64,000 bases of DNA from Coleophoma eucalyptorum (taxonomy: Eukaryota > Ascomycota > Leotiomycetes > Helotiales > Dermateaceae), in contig JALRME010000031.1 of assembly GCA_026120035.1 (NCBI GenBank), positions 310,001 to 374,000 on the forward strand, in the 5' to 3' direction. Every line of letters begins with the position of its first letter. Position 1 is the stretch's first letter. The notes beneath the pieces were generated by a model. It did no database searches. It was not told the DNA's origin and saw only the letters and a program-made list of their open reading frames with translations. Positions 1 through 11,819 of this stretch are shown one piece after another. A program made the position numbers and the translations under genes.

Positions 1-3000
1 TCCTAGCATACATGGAGATGCTGCGGTAGCTGTAGGTGCAGCTGTAGAAATGTCGGTGATAGTATTCGTGTTAGCAATGGAAGGAGCAGAAGTTGTGGGC
101 TGATCCCCTGGCGCGAGTATTCCACTGTCACCAGGTGGAAATACTAAGGTTAAAGTGATATTCGTCACAGGAATATTAAACCCACTACCAGGCCCGCAGG
201 TAGGTCGAATAAGAATGGACTCAGTGTCAGCAGTTGCCTGGATTGTAGCAGTCAGGTATTGAAATGTATAACCTCCATTTGAGTTGTCAACAACAATAGG
301 CCCTGAAGTAACAAAGGGAATGCCGTCTAATTGGGCCTCAAGCTTACAGCCAGCACTCAGATCAACCATTTGCACAAAGTAGGCCATAGAGAAGGCATAT
401 GTGGCTCCCGGACAAAGGTCAACAGATTGCGAGGCGAAAAATGCTGCGTCTGGCTGATTTATAGCATTCCATGAGCTATTTGAACCTGTTAGTTACTTGT
501 CTTTAGCATGAATCAGGGAGCTTTAGGTTTACGTACATAGCACGAGCAAATCCAGGAAATAGACCGTTGTAGCCGTCATCTGGGATAGTTGTAAGATCGT
601 CCTTAGAATAGATGTCTTGAGTCCAGTCTGGAATGGAATACGGCGCAGCTTCAAGGTTACTGTTTGCAATAACTTGAGTTCCTACAACACATGGATTCAC
701 AGCGGACGATGTAGCCATAGCTGTTGAAGTGAACGTCGGGATATCCATAGGGATTTCTGTGGAAATGTCCGTGGGAATAGTCATAGCAGTCGTCATTGGA
801 GTATCCGTTGCAATATCAGTAGAAGTAGTCGCTGAAGCATCTACAAGGGATTCCATAGAAGTATGCGTTGGAATAGCTGTAGGAGTATCTGTGAAAAACA
901 TCGTAGGAGTATTTGTAGGATTATCTGTGGGAGCATCTATGGAAGCATCCGTAGAAGTATCTGTCTGAACATCTGTAGGATTTTCCATAGGGATATTCGT
1001 AAGAGTAGGCAAGATGGAGCTCGTAAGAAAAATCGACGGATTGTTTGTGGAAGCAGGTATTGATGGGTTGATTGTCGGGGAGATTGAGCCACCGTCGCCA
1101 GGTAAAAGCGCCAGGGCTAAAGTAATATTCTGAAGGCCGATATTAAACTCGGACCCAGACCCACAAGTCGGCTGGATAGTTAAAAGTTGACTGGTGCCTA
1201 ATGCAGTCACCGTTGTTGAGAAATAAGTAAGATCATATCCTTCAGATAGGTATTCAAAGTTGGGGGTTGTTGCGAACACCTCGCCGTCCAGTAAAGCTTC
1301 GAGCGAGCAAGGGACGATTCCTTTGCCCTGTATAAAGTATGCCATGGTAAAATTGTAAGTAGCCCCAGGGCAAAGATATACGGTTTGAGAGCCAAAGAAA
1401 ACTTCGTTGGGGTAGTTTAAAGTACTGAAGAAGCTTTGAATGACGACTTGTTAGACACGATTTGACTTTGAGCTGAGCACTTTTTTATGACTTACACAAG
1501 TGGAACACTGGGTGGAATTGTTGCTACGAATATGTCGGCATTAAAATCCCAGTCTGGAATTGGAGGATATGGTGGCCCTGCATCGAAGGCGTTATTTTGA
1601 ACTGCTTGTATCCCAAGCGTGCAATTACTATTGGAAGCAGTAGTAGTAGGTGTAGATGTTGAAAAATTTGAAGTAGTGGGGGTAATCTCAACTTGTGGAG
1701 TGGAATCTGCTAAAGTGGTATCTTGAGCACTAGATATAGATGTCTGCTCAGGGGATGGTTGGCTTGTGATTGACAGACTTAGTTGATCCGAAGATGACAC
1801 TGGTGAAGTTGTAACAAGCGAAAGTAGTGAAGATGTAGCCGCTGGGAAGGATGTAGCTAACTCTTGAGTAATGGATTCTTGAGTCGTTAACATAGATGAT
1901 GTTGAAGCGATAGTTGAATTTTCTCCTTGAGATACGGGCAATGTGCCGCCGATAATTGCCGTCTGAGACGCAGTTGAGGATATAGCTGACGTAGCCTCTG
2001 TTTGCGCTGAATTAGAAGAACTAGTCTCTGCTTGAGAAGTAACAGTTGCTAGACCGGTATCTTGATTACTAGATATAGTTGGCTGCTCAGGGGATAATTG
2101 GCTTGTTGAGGGCAGGCTCAATTGATCCGAAGATGACACCGGTAATGTTGTAATAATCGAAGAAAACGAAGATGTAGCTAACTGGACAGATGTAGTTGAC
2201 TCTTGAATACTGGATTCTTCAGTCATTGCTGTGAATGCTGCTGATCCTATAGAGGAAGTCTCAGAAGTGGTCGAAGATGAAGCTGATATATCCACCGGGA
2301 CCGCTGCAAGATTGACAGGAGAGCAGCCATCTAAAGTAGTCGTACTGACAGATAGAACACCTCCACATAGTTGATTCTGAAAGACGTTTCCCGACCCATC
2401 CGTAAAACTAATTCCACCAGTTTGGTTTGAAACGTAAGCTGAAGTGAAGTTAAAAGTCTCAATGTCCGGCTCGCTGTTAAAGAATAATGTCCCGGTCGCC
2501 GTGTCAATATTCGAAAATAGCTGAGTCCCCTGAAGTGCCATAGAAAGTCTATTTCCTATTATATGAAATCTGATGGCTTGATTAGTTGTACCACCACTCC
2601 GTGTAACCACACCACTATTTCTACTTCTACTTAAGGTAATTCGCTTAGCAAGAGGTGATGTGTAAGTTGTTGAGTCTGTGAATAAATATGTAACGTCGCT
2701 TCCACTTCCAGAGTCGGCGATTCGAAATCCAGGATCACTAGTCTCTTCGGGGGCTGTTGTTGCTGTAGTTGAAGATGGAGAGATAGGTTCAGTAGTTGTA
2801 ATTGGAGGAAAAGTACTTGTGAAGACAAATCCAGCTTGTTCCGTAATTGTCATGACAGTCCCAGAAATGGTAACAGTCGGAAAAGTTTGGAGACCCGAAG
2901 TCAATGAAGAAGGAGGAAGGCCAGACTCGGTTATTGTAATTGGGGGAGATGTACTTGTGGTAACAGATCCATCCTGTTCCGTAATTGTCGTAATAGCTTC

Positions 3001-3615
3001 AGGAATGGTGATAGTTTCAAGAGATTGGCGACCTGATGGCAATAAAGATGGACGAGGGCCAGGCTCAGTTATTGTGATGGGGGGGGAGGTACTTGTGGTA
3101 AGGGATCCATCTTGCCCCGTGATTGTAGTCACAGTTCCAGGAATGGTGACGGTTTGAAGAGATTGGAGGCCAAAGGTTGACGAAGAGAAAGGAGGGCCAG
3201 ACTCAGTTGTTGTGATTGGGGGGGAGGTGCTTGTGGTGACAGACCCATCTTGATTCGTGATTGTCGTCACAGTTCCAGGAATTGTGACCGTGTCAAGAGG
3301 CTGAAGACCCGATGGTAAAGAAGATGGCAGAGAGGTGATCGTGCTCGTAATAATAGAGGTAGCTACAAGGAGTGTACTAACTAAAGTCGGAGCATTGGTG
3401 ATATTGATAGTAACTCCTCCGTTGATATTAATGACAGTATTGGCGGAGAAGTAATTGTTGATGAATACAGGAGTGTCATGCTGGGTGTATGCAACTGTAT
3501 GCACGATACAAATATTTTGTCGTGCCTCAAGTACAGCTGCTGAAGTACCCAAGGTAACGAATTGCAACAACCAAAATATGTCAGGACGACGCGAGGCGTT
3601 GGCGAGAAACCGCAT
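1..3615 (-). CDS. Secreted modular Ser/Thr-rich wall/adhesin protein with CBM-like repeats (partial at left edge)
   Basis: Exon 1 runs 3615 to 1496, intron 1434-1495, exon 2 1433 to 537, intron 476-536, and exon 3 continues from 475 past the window edge. Both introns are GT..AG and keep the frame. The N-terminus has a hydrophobic segment (about residues 13-29) that fits a signal peptide. Four 46-residue Thr-rich repeats follow (residues 104-287), then a beta-rich region (about 290-430) and long Ser/Thr linkers suited to O-glycosylation. A module starting with a C-x2-G motif and an IPDW motif, then a block with LCPGATY and MAYF(I/V)Q, occurs twice, and a third copy begins at the left edge (C-M-L-G). 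This resembles the CBM-cenC-like modules of fungal secreted proteins (family knowledge; not searched). I infer a cell-wall or surface protein. The C-terminus, and any GPI signal, lies outside the window. Confidence 0.75.
2755..3306 (-). repeat. Four tandem 138 bp coding repeats in the modular wall protein
   Basis: The repeat unit is 46 codons and contains the core TVTIPGTVTTIT followed by a QDGS..TSTSPPIT block. Copies 1-3 are very similar. Copy 4, nearest the C-terminal side, is the most diverged. It is an expandable coding minisatellite of the kind common in fungal adhesins. Confidence 0.85.
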
Positions 3616-5707
3616 CTCTTGTCAGGAGGAAAACCGCATTGATAGAGATTCGATAGGAAAACATCTACTTTGTATAGAATATAAAGCAATAAATACGACA
3701 ACTAGGTCTGGCATGCGCTAGCTTATGAGGTGGAATGCACGCTTGAATTAACCCTTGGATTTTCAACTCCGACACTCAAAAACTGGTGCTTCAGCGTATA
3801 CGTTGCAGAGCCCTCCTCGCCAAAATTTCGAGGGCTGGAGTCATAACCAGTCATTACTACTATTGAACGCCGATTTTATCACCAATTTTATGCTACATAT
3901 CCGGTATAATAAGGCCATCCGAACAGTCAACCTTTGAGGGGTTAGAGAAAGCACGAGAGGGATGACACAATCAAGGAGTCTCGTTGTCGACGTAATCCTC
4001 CTCTATCCTTTTTGTGGGTCTGTGCACGCAGGGGCGTTGGGGGGCAACGGCGCACACCCGAAAGCCAAGAACCCTTTGTATGGGGTGAAAGGGACCTCGC
4101 ACTGGTGATGGCATCCGAAGGAAATCGGTGTACCATTACACTTGCAGATGCACGTTAGCTACTGAACGTGATTCAATTCCTTCGCATTATAACTCCGTTG
4201 TAGAGATTGGAGTGGTTTCAATATGACAAAACAAGACGTGTGTGAGGGAATCTTAGATTTATCGAAACGCAAGTAAAAGGCCATCGACGACTGCAAGGAA
4301 AAATCATGTCAAACTCAGAGTTATATGGCGAGATGCGACTGCAGTATCCGCTTATGGACTACCTTTCCTGTCACTGGAGTCCATCTGAATCGTGTTGAAG
4401 GTTAATTCCTCCTCTTGGCCCATCAGAGCCCAGTATTTTCCTACTATAACTGTAAGAGGACTCACAAAAAGAATGACATAATTTGGGGAATCAGAAAAGC
4501 CAACTAGCATCTAAGTCTGGAAAGCATAAGATAGGCGCCACAATCAACGAGCTAGATCCCCCCGTCAGCCGAGTGGGGCTTATCAGAAACTCTAATAGTT
4601 TCCAGAGGGATACCTCCAACCCCATTGTAAAATTTTCAAAGTCGCATCAAGGACACTGCCTTCGGTATTTGTGCTTGAATTGTCAGGCTTGAAGTTGCAA
4701 ATTCTCCGTTAATGGTCCAGAGGCGCAGATATCTGAACCTTACTGGTGAATCATGAATAGAAGTTAGGTTGCCATGTCGATAGCATGAAGGCAGCGGCTC
4801 CACTCTGTTCCAAGTAACCTTAGGGTATATCGTAGCACAGTGCTTTAAGTATTTGTGACATTCACTTGCTACCTTAATATTTTCTACTCCACGAGGCACC
4901 GAGGACGATCAAAGCACGTCGTATCAGTTTCCAAAACTTTATCAGGCCTCTATCAACTTTTGCTACTGACTGCTGGGTATCACGCTAATACGGGGGTTAC
5001 TCGAATGTCATCCACTCCGTATGCCTACACGAAGTTCAGCGGATACTACGAAAGCAAACTCGACTATAAAATCTAATATATTACTATTTACGATTAACCC
5101 AGCGTTTGGCTATCCAAAATTTGTGATTCCCTCCTATTACTACCTCACAATGCGTGTGCACATCGATATTCGCAATGTCTACGAAAACGGTAATGATCAT
5201 TGGCTGCAGTGCTGGAGCCATCGGTGATGCCTTTGAACAAGCCTTCCACCGATGCGGCCATTGAATCTTGGCCACTACTTGTGATTGTAAGGACACAGGT
5301 TTGATCAAAGGTAGGATAGAGGTGTTTGGGAGCAGGGATAAATTTTAACGGTGAGGTTTGGGGGTCAGCTGACGTTTTCCCGGTGCTAGCATGGATCATC
5401 CCATGCATCGCTCTCTTATCAGCAGGATCTCAGCCGCACTCAGTTTCCTTCCCCCTCAACATGACCCGAGAAGATCTTGTATAGCGTATCCCTCCATCTA
5501 TGCTTTTCATCTATTTGCCTGTCGCCCGAACTCTAGATAGTACGGCAAGATACCACCTCAGCTCGTCCCAGCCGACTAGCTTCACTGTATCGCACCGATC
5601 CACTCCAAAGCGCACGCAGCCTTGCCTGTGTTCGTGAACCTCCTTTCCCTCTCTCGACTCGAAAGTTAAACGCCTGGTCAGAAATTTCATTTGCAAATGG
5701 AAATATA
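3616..5707. other. Intergenic, no gene recognised
   Basis: Only short overlapping open frames occur here, with no recognisable domain, conserved start context or splice pattern. About 250 bp just before 5708 should hold the promoter and 5' UTR of the NLR gene. Confidence 0.5.
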
Positions 5708-8700
5708 ATGGATGTTGAATCGAGCGACAAAGCGGATTTGGTCGAATCGCCCGAACAGCCGTCAGAAGATGCAGGCCCCTCAGCCGGTCAGTATTAAGGT
5801 GTTTCTATAGCATATATCTTAAAGCATTCACCGTTTATTTCGTAGAACTATTTCGGCGTTAAAGTACTAACTCTATATCCTTTAGCACTATCTCAGCAGG
5901 TCGAAAGCGGTACGCTTCCTCCTTATTTCTACCCTCCCAGCTAACACATAAAGGGACAATCGAAGTCTTTGAGAAAATACTAACAAGTTTCTCAAATTTG
6001 GATTTTTTTGCGAAGGAATCATCTAGTATCTTCGTCATCTATGCACATGACAATCCGAAGTGTGGTGCAGCTTATGCAAAGCAGGTTCAGTCCTTAATTA
6101 AATGGTTGAACAAACTCCGAATAAATCTACGTTCAGATAAGTCGCCGCTTGGCTATAATGCGAGTCGCTTCTTAAGAACGCCAGAAGATGAGGAAGCCGC
6201 CCACAACATTTTCTCCAATCAGACTTGCCTTTTACCAGACAGCCCCAACCGTGTTAGCAAGGTTTTATTGTTCTGGTCGGAAGTTCTTCAGAGTTATCAT
6301 AAAACCTGTCCCAAGGACATAAAAGGCAATAATACCTACCTAGAATGCATTCAAAAAACCTACGATAGGTCCCAAGATGAGCATAAAGAACCAAAGATTA
6401 CGCATAAGAACATTCATAGGGTCGTTAATGACTTCTGCCCCAAGGAAGGATTCCATCATGTATTAACGGAACTAGCCTTTTTGGGTATCCGCAAGCAGAC
6501 GATAGAACACGATGACCTTATCACAGTTATTCTTAACGGCGACTCGGAGTATCTCGCCCATGTTCCTCTTGTCAAAGGTAGAACCGAGCTTCAGATCCGA
6601 TTGTCAGAGCTAGAATTGTCACGGATAGGACAACTACATAGGGTATTCTTCAAACTCTTGCATCGACTTTACCCTCAACACGAAAGAACAATCACCATAT
6701 TCAAGAGCTACTATGACAACTGTGTCAAATTGGTAAATTCTGATCCCAAGGGGTTCTTAACCGAAGTCGACAGTCAAATAACAAACATGTTCCACCAAAT
6801 CCACGAAGATAAAGCCGCAATTATTCGCGGCACAAGTCCTGGTTAGCGGAACCTTCCTTATAACTATATACTTATGGCCTTAGTAGCCCCCTCCCGGATT
6901 ATAACGCTAAGCTAATATGTTATTTTCTAGCCAAAATTTTTGATACTATCCATCGATCAAGACGCGTTACCCAATTTATTGGTCGAGCTAAAGAACTTGC
7001 ACAGCTAAGGACGGCATTATCACCAGTCAGTGATGAAATTCCTGTGGCAGTCCTCATTGGAATGGGCGGATCAGGAAAAACCCAATTGGCCTTAGAATAC
7101 TGCCGGAGTCAACCACGTGAGAATCGATCTGTTTTCTGGACAGATGCTTCTAGTGAGGAAATGTTAAAGCAAAGTTATCAAGCACTAGCTACAAAGATCT
7201 TTGAGGCAGAGAACACTACGGCAAGCCATCAACTGCCAAATAATGGCGCTCTAAGTATAGAGGCAAGCGTACAATATTTCAAACAGTACTTGGTCAACTC
7301 TGTACATCCATGGGTTCTAGTATTCGACAACTATGATACTGACTTTACTGCTTTGCAAGATGATTTCTTCCCAAGCAGCGGTCGAGGCTCGATTATCGTC
7401 ACAAGTCGGCTACCAGGAAGCGACCGCCTAACGGAGGCAGAGAGAAAGATTGAAATACATGGGATGCTCCCAAAAGATGCACAGAAGTTACTTTTAAAGC
7501 GCCCCCCTCAAGGGAGTGAGGAGCAACATTGCAACCGAATTGTTGAGCGCCTTGGACATCTCCCCCTTGCAATCGATCAAGCAGCGGCCTATATTCGAAA
7601 GAACAAAAAGGATTTGCAGTCATTTCTACAATTCTACGATGAACACAGAGAAAGAATTCTTAAGTACGTACCAAGAGAGGTCTGGGAATACAGACGAAAG
7701 CTCCAAGGAGAAGACACTGAGCAGTCACTAAGCGTTTTTACAACGTGGGAGATGTCACTCGAAAAGCTTCCTAAGACCGAAGGACTGTTAGAGGCTTTGA
7801 CTCTGTTTGGATTCTTTGACTGGACACGCATCTCGGAAACTTTGTTCCAAGTATATACAGAGTCACGAACGAAAACAGTTTCCCAGGCCGCCCCAGCTCT
7901 TTCACATCTCCCAAAATGGATGCCCCTCTTTCTCGAAACAGATGAATGTTCATGGTCAACGATTAACTTCCAAGAAAGCATCGCCGAACTTTGTGAGTTT
8001 CATCTGATTCAAGGCTTTTCCTCAGGCGATTCTCTGTTAAATCCGTGTACCTTCTGGATCCATCCATTGGTTAGTGACTGGATTAAATTACGAAAGTTTC
8101 ATCCAGGGCCAGACCACTATACCAGAGTGGGTATTGATATTATTACTGAGTTTCTGGATTCTCCAATAGTACCAAAGGCAAACTTAGGGACTAGACAGGA
8201 AATAATTCGACACATAAATGAATTTGATCAGCACGACAAGAGGTGGTGTAACAGCAACTACATTCGAACTCAACCTCGATGTACTAGTATATTTGGCTCG
8301 TTTTATGACCAGGAAGGTAAGTACGACAAGGCTGAGGCCATGCAACGAGAGGCGCTGGCCTCGAGGGAGATAGTGTTAGGGAAAGAGCACCCTAACACGC
8401 TTACAAGCATGAATAACCTCGCACAAGCTCTTAGCAACCAGGGGAAGTACGTCGAGGCCGAGGCCATGCACCGAGAGACGCTAGCCTTAAGGGAGAAGGT
8501 GTCAGGGAAAGAGCACCCTCACACGCTTATAAGCATGAATGAGATAGGATTAGCTCTTAGCAACCAAGGGAAGTACGTCGAGGCCGAGGCCATCCACCGA
8601 CAGACGCTGGCCCTAAGGGAGAAGGTGTCAGGGAAAGTGCACCCTGAGACGCTTACAAGCATGCACAACCTCGCACAAGCTCTTAGCAACCAGGGGAAGT

Positions 8701-9047
8701 ACGTCGAGGCCGAGGTCATGCACCTAGAGACGCTGGCCTTGACGGAGAAGGTATTAGGGAAAGAGCACCCTAACACGCTTACAAGCATGAATAACGTAGG
8801 ACTAGCTTTTAGCAATCAGGGGAAGTACGTCGAGGCCGAGGCCATGTACCGAGAGACGCTGGCCTTGAGGGAGAAGGTGTCAGGGAAAGTGCACCCCAAC
8901 ACGCTAATCAGTATGTCTAATCTAGAATGGGTTGTAAATATGATGAAAACTCAAATCGAAGAGCGTGATATATGCGATCAGGTTGAAATTCCAAAAGCGA
9001 AGCGGCTTACAAATTACCCCCAAGAGGTTGTTGTTTCTAGTAAATGA
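5708..9047 (+). CDS. NLR-type STAND protein: TIR/SEFIR-like, NB-ARC, TPR
   Basis: Four exons (5708-5786, 5886-5909, 5954-6841, 6931-9047) join in frame to 1035 residues. The ATG at 5708 adds an acidic 34-residue leader. The second intron is short (44 bp). Residues about 58-270 begin with FVIYAHDN and later show FHHVLTELAFLGIR and an ILNGD motif, a fold resembling TIR/SEFIR domains (inference). NB-ARC follows from about residue 346: P-loop GMGGSGKT (374-381), Walker B-like VLVFDNYD, the ..IIVTSRLPG motif and a GHLPLA motif. The C-terminus has five TPR units of 42 residues. Family role: ligand sensing through the repeats, nucleotide-driven oligomerisation and N-terminal effector activation in heterokaryon incompatibility or innate immunity of fungi. 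No frameshift or stop was seen, so the gene looks intact. Confidence 0.88.
8311..8920 (+). repeat. Five 126 bp tandem TPR-coding repeats, nearly identical in DNA
   Basis: The GGGAAGTACGTCGAGGCCGAG core recurs at about 8443, 8569, 8695 and 8821, with a diverged first copy near 8315. The spacing is exactly 126 bp (42 codons). Copies 2-5 differ at a few sites, several of them amino-acid changing, while the bulk is unchanged. This suggests recent amplification or concerted evolution, as known for repeats of fungal incompatibility NLRs. Confidence 0.92.
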
Positions 9048-9659
9048 AGAACCAGAAGTTTATAGAATCATCTATTTTGCTTTAGCTAATATTTATCACT
9101 AGATCATCTAACTTACACTTGTATTTATTTTACCTTCTTTTAATTTTATATAAAGAGAGGTGTAGGGAAGTCTATGCTTTTATACTTTTGCTCCTCTTGT
9201 CAACTTTACTTGTTATTAATACTATACTTGTCTGTCTCTAGAACTTTTGAAAAGAAACTATGTCTTACAGTAGTGTCAAGCCCATGTTGATCATTTACCA
9301 GGCTACAATACTCTAGACATCAAATCTTTCTTGAATTAGAGCTCCTATACAGATACACTAACCACATCTAGGATGTAATATAGAATTATACTGAGTATCA
9401 TGCAGGAAATTCTACTTCATAGACTCTATAGATATAAATATAGAGCCATGGCTCTGTGCAGGTGTGATTCAGTTTCACGATGATTTAACAACCGATTTCG
9501 CATTCGACATAGTTCAGGAAAAATGGACATGTTCCTGTTTTTTGGACGTCAAATGGCAGTAGACGAAACCGTTTCAAAAGACACGAAAAAGTGAAGTAAA
9601 GTGAATGCGCAAAAATAAGTATGAGTGTAAAACAGAGTGGCAGTAAATCAATGCGCGCT
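9048..9659. other. Intergenic, AT-rich 3' flank of the NLR gene
   Basis: No coding signal was found. It contains a 14 bp palindrome centred on CCATGG near 9450 and otherwise nothing notable. Confidence 0.45.
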
Positions 9660-9920
9660 ATACCTCCAAATCTCGGAGGGTTTGAGTATTATGGTGAATA
9701 GATAAGATTATGTGGATGTTGCAGCAGGGCCCTGTTCGCTCTACTATGTGCGGCCCTTGCGGAGCAGTTTGGGCGGACTGCTGGTTTCCTTGCCAGGCGC
9801 ATTAACTTTATCGCATGCCATCCCATCTTTACCACCGTCTCAACTGACTTGCTTTCCGGTGCCCTTGATAGGAGGCGATGCTATGTCGATCCGAGTAGCC
9901 GGTGCGATATAAAGGCGAGC
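9660..9920 (+). repeat. Diverged direct repeat, left copy (pairs with 12409-12660)
   Basis: The block shares an ordered string of matches with 12409-12660: a GGRTTTGAGT start, CTCTACTATGTGC, a GGGCGGACT block, a CATCTTTA-CACCGTCTC block, then a GGCGATGCT block and a CCGAGTRGCC block. The copies are diverged but collinear. They lie on either side of the gag-bearing element and in the same orientation. Confidence 0.6.
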
Positions 9921-10029
9921 GCAGCGCAGGAGGTATGGGTGGTTGTTTTTATCACTAATGTTGAGCTTGACCTGTAGATTGTTATAGCACGCACCTCCCC
10001 CTTCTCTCGTCTTGATACTCATTTCCACT

Positions 10030-10192
10030 TGAATCCGGTCTCATATCTACTGGGTCAACAGGTGGTTTTATAATGGAGTAAAATAGATGATGAGTAGAAG
10101 TGAGTGTGAGGCTGGGAGGCATATATACCTCCCTTGCTAATGTCATGACACCGTGACTATGTCTATGTTGACCTGAATATTGTGTTCCGACA
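10030..10192 (-). repeat. 3' LTR-like sequence of gag-only element 1
   Basis: Read on the minus strand it starts TGTCGGAACA at 10192. It then has a block (CAACATAGACATAGTC) and a TATA-like GGGAGGTATATA followed by CACACTCACTT, in the same order as the copy at 11820-12283. Immediately upstream is a purine-rich TATAAAAGAG stretch (10202-10221) like a polypurine tract. The left boundary is not resolved. Confidence 0.5.
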
Positions 10193-10494
10193 GTAAGAAC
10201 CCTCTTTTATAGAGAAGAACCTATGTGTTTCAAATACGTGAAATTAGACATAAAATTAAGAATTCTAAGGTATAGAATCACACACGTACTCTACCCAATT
10301 CGGAATAACATATACCCATTCTGCTATCCCTGCTTGCTCAACTAGAATTCGTCAATTTCAATTCCTGTTTGCCTAGCTGAAATATACCAGTTTTCAGGCA
10401 CCTACCCCTTCCTGCTTCGATTTTGGTAGTACTCTCGGTCCGTATAATATGCTCCTAAATCTGCCGGGAATCCTTGAGCATTTCGGTGACGGTT

Positions 10495-11619
10495 CTACGC
10501 TTCATATACTTCAATTGAAGAATGTAGGACATTAACCAATGGCAAAAGTTCCTGTGGTAAGTTCGCTCCAAAAGCATATTGGCAGGCAGGTATACCTTGG
10601 CACTCATCTATCAATTTTTCGGCAAGGAATGCCGAACTTTGTAGCTCGGGTTGAAGGCCATGTTGCACCATCGATAGTGCGGTAGCTAATATCAAAAGGC
10701 ATTCAGCGGTGGATTTGCTTGGATTCTTATTCTGAATGTCTCTCAGTGTCATTTTATTCCAATTTTTCAAAGTACGAATCTCTGGCCTTGGGCCTTCGAA
10801 GAAATTTCGTAGGCTATTGCATGCGTCCTCGAAAGGAACTTTGGATAGCTTCTGGGTGATATTATAGTTAAAGGCCATGCCTGAAAGCATATTTGGTAGG
10901 GCGTTTATATATGCTTCAGGTGGTACATCAGAACGAGCACAACAGTCGTATAATACGGCTAGTTTGAAATCAAAATTGCCATTGAATCCGTCGTATGGAA
11001 CGATTTTGTTAAACAATTGGGCACAATCTGCCACTCGTGCGCAAAGTCCAGGTTTATATGCCAGAGTTGGAAGTGCCATTGGAACCTGCCCTTCTGCCAG
11101 TGTGGACTGAGATGATGACAATGCTGGCGTCGACGTAATTGGAGTTGATAATGCTGACGTTGATGTAGTTGATGTAGTTGTAGTTGACAGTTGACCACAT
11201 GATGTAGAAACCTTGCAGCCATTATTGAACTGCATACACAGAAAGTGGCCTTTGCCAAACTCCTTTTCAGCCTCTTTGAATTCTCCTTGAGTCCACTCAT
11301 GTGGTTCTTCCTCTTGAAGAAACTCAGAGAATGATCGTGCATAGGCCATTGATTCGATCTTCGATGGGAGGAATACGCCGCGCCTTCGTAGCTCATTATA
11401 CAGCGTGCGAATAGTGGTAATGGAGGCAGTAGCCCATGTTTCTATGGTGAAATTGACAAAGTCATCTTGGACTGAAGCCCACAAAATTCGATTCTTGAGA
11501 TTTTCGCTGATATATTGGTTGAGCGTGAAATCGATGTATTGATCTACATGTTCCCGATCTATTGGATTAGGATTATCCATCCATTCTCGCCAATACTGGG
11601 AGCTTCTTGGGGCCGACAT
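10495..11619 (-). CDS. Gag-like protein of an LTR-type element (no pol)
   Basis: An intact 374-codon frame. The N-terminal 95 residues (YWREW, then DQYIDFTLNQY, WATAS and ELRRRGVFLP) align with the start of the protein at 30880-31647. After a Ser/Thr linker, residues about 195-370 (PYDGFNGNFDFKLAVLYDCC through CQGIPACQYAF) resemble the capsid-like part of fungal retrotransposon Gag proteins (recalled, not searched). No CCHC zinc knuckle, protease, reverse transcriptase or integrase follows. Flanking LTR-like sequences support a retroelement origin. It is either a non-autonomous gag-only element, a pol-deleted copy, or a domesticated gag. Confidence 0.65.
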   Translation of the reverse strand: MSAPRSSQYWREWMDNPNPIDREHVDQYIDFTLNQYISENLKNRILWASVQDDFVNFTIETWATASITTIRTLYNELRRRGVFLPSKIESMAYARSFSEFLQEEEPHEWTQGEFKEAEKEFGKGHFLCMQFNNGCKVSTSCGQLSTTTTSTTSTSALSTPITSTPALSSSQSTLAEGQVPMALPTLAYKPGLCARVADCAQLFNKIVPYDGFNGNFDFKLAVLYDCCARSDVPPEAYINALPNMLSGMAFNYNITQKLSKVPFEDACNSLRNFFEGPRPEIRTLKNWNKMTLRDIQNKNPSKSTAECLLILATALSMVQHGLQPELQSSAFLAEKLIDECQGIPACQYAFGANLPQELLPLVNVLHSSIEVYEA

Positions 11620-11671
11620 TGTGTGTTGAGCGTAATTCGTTCGTGTTGTTGAGCCTAAGTTGGTACTTGAT

Positions 11672-11697
11672 TTAGCCAGCCTGGCTGGTTGAATGGA
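11672..11697. repeat. Palindromic GCCAGC/GCTGGC element beside gag 1
   Basis: TTTAGCCAGCCTGGCTGG forms an imperfect hairpin between the putative 5' LTR and the gag start. A near-identical palindrome follows the second gag-like ORF at 31657-31681. Confidence 0.55.
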
Positions 11698-11819
11698 CTC
11701 GGATTTCGTTTGAAATGAGGGAAATCTTGCGTTTATAGCGTGTTTATAAGTGTTGGTATACGTTTAAAACAGGTGGACCTTCTAATAGCATCGAATAGAT
11801 TCAGCTACAGGGTATGCAG

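Noticed and set aside
9712..9912. 66-codon plus frame with CSLYYVRPL start
   Set aside because: It is inside the diverged direct repeat, and the matching copy at 12409-12660 does not keep the same frame.
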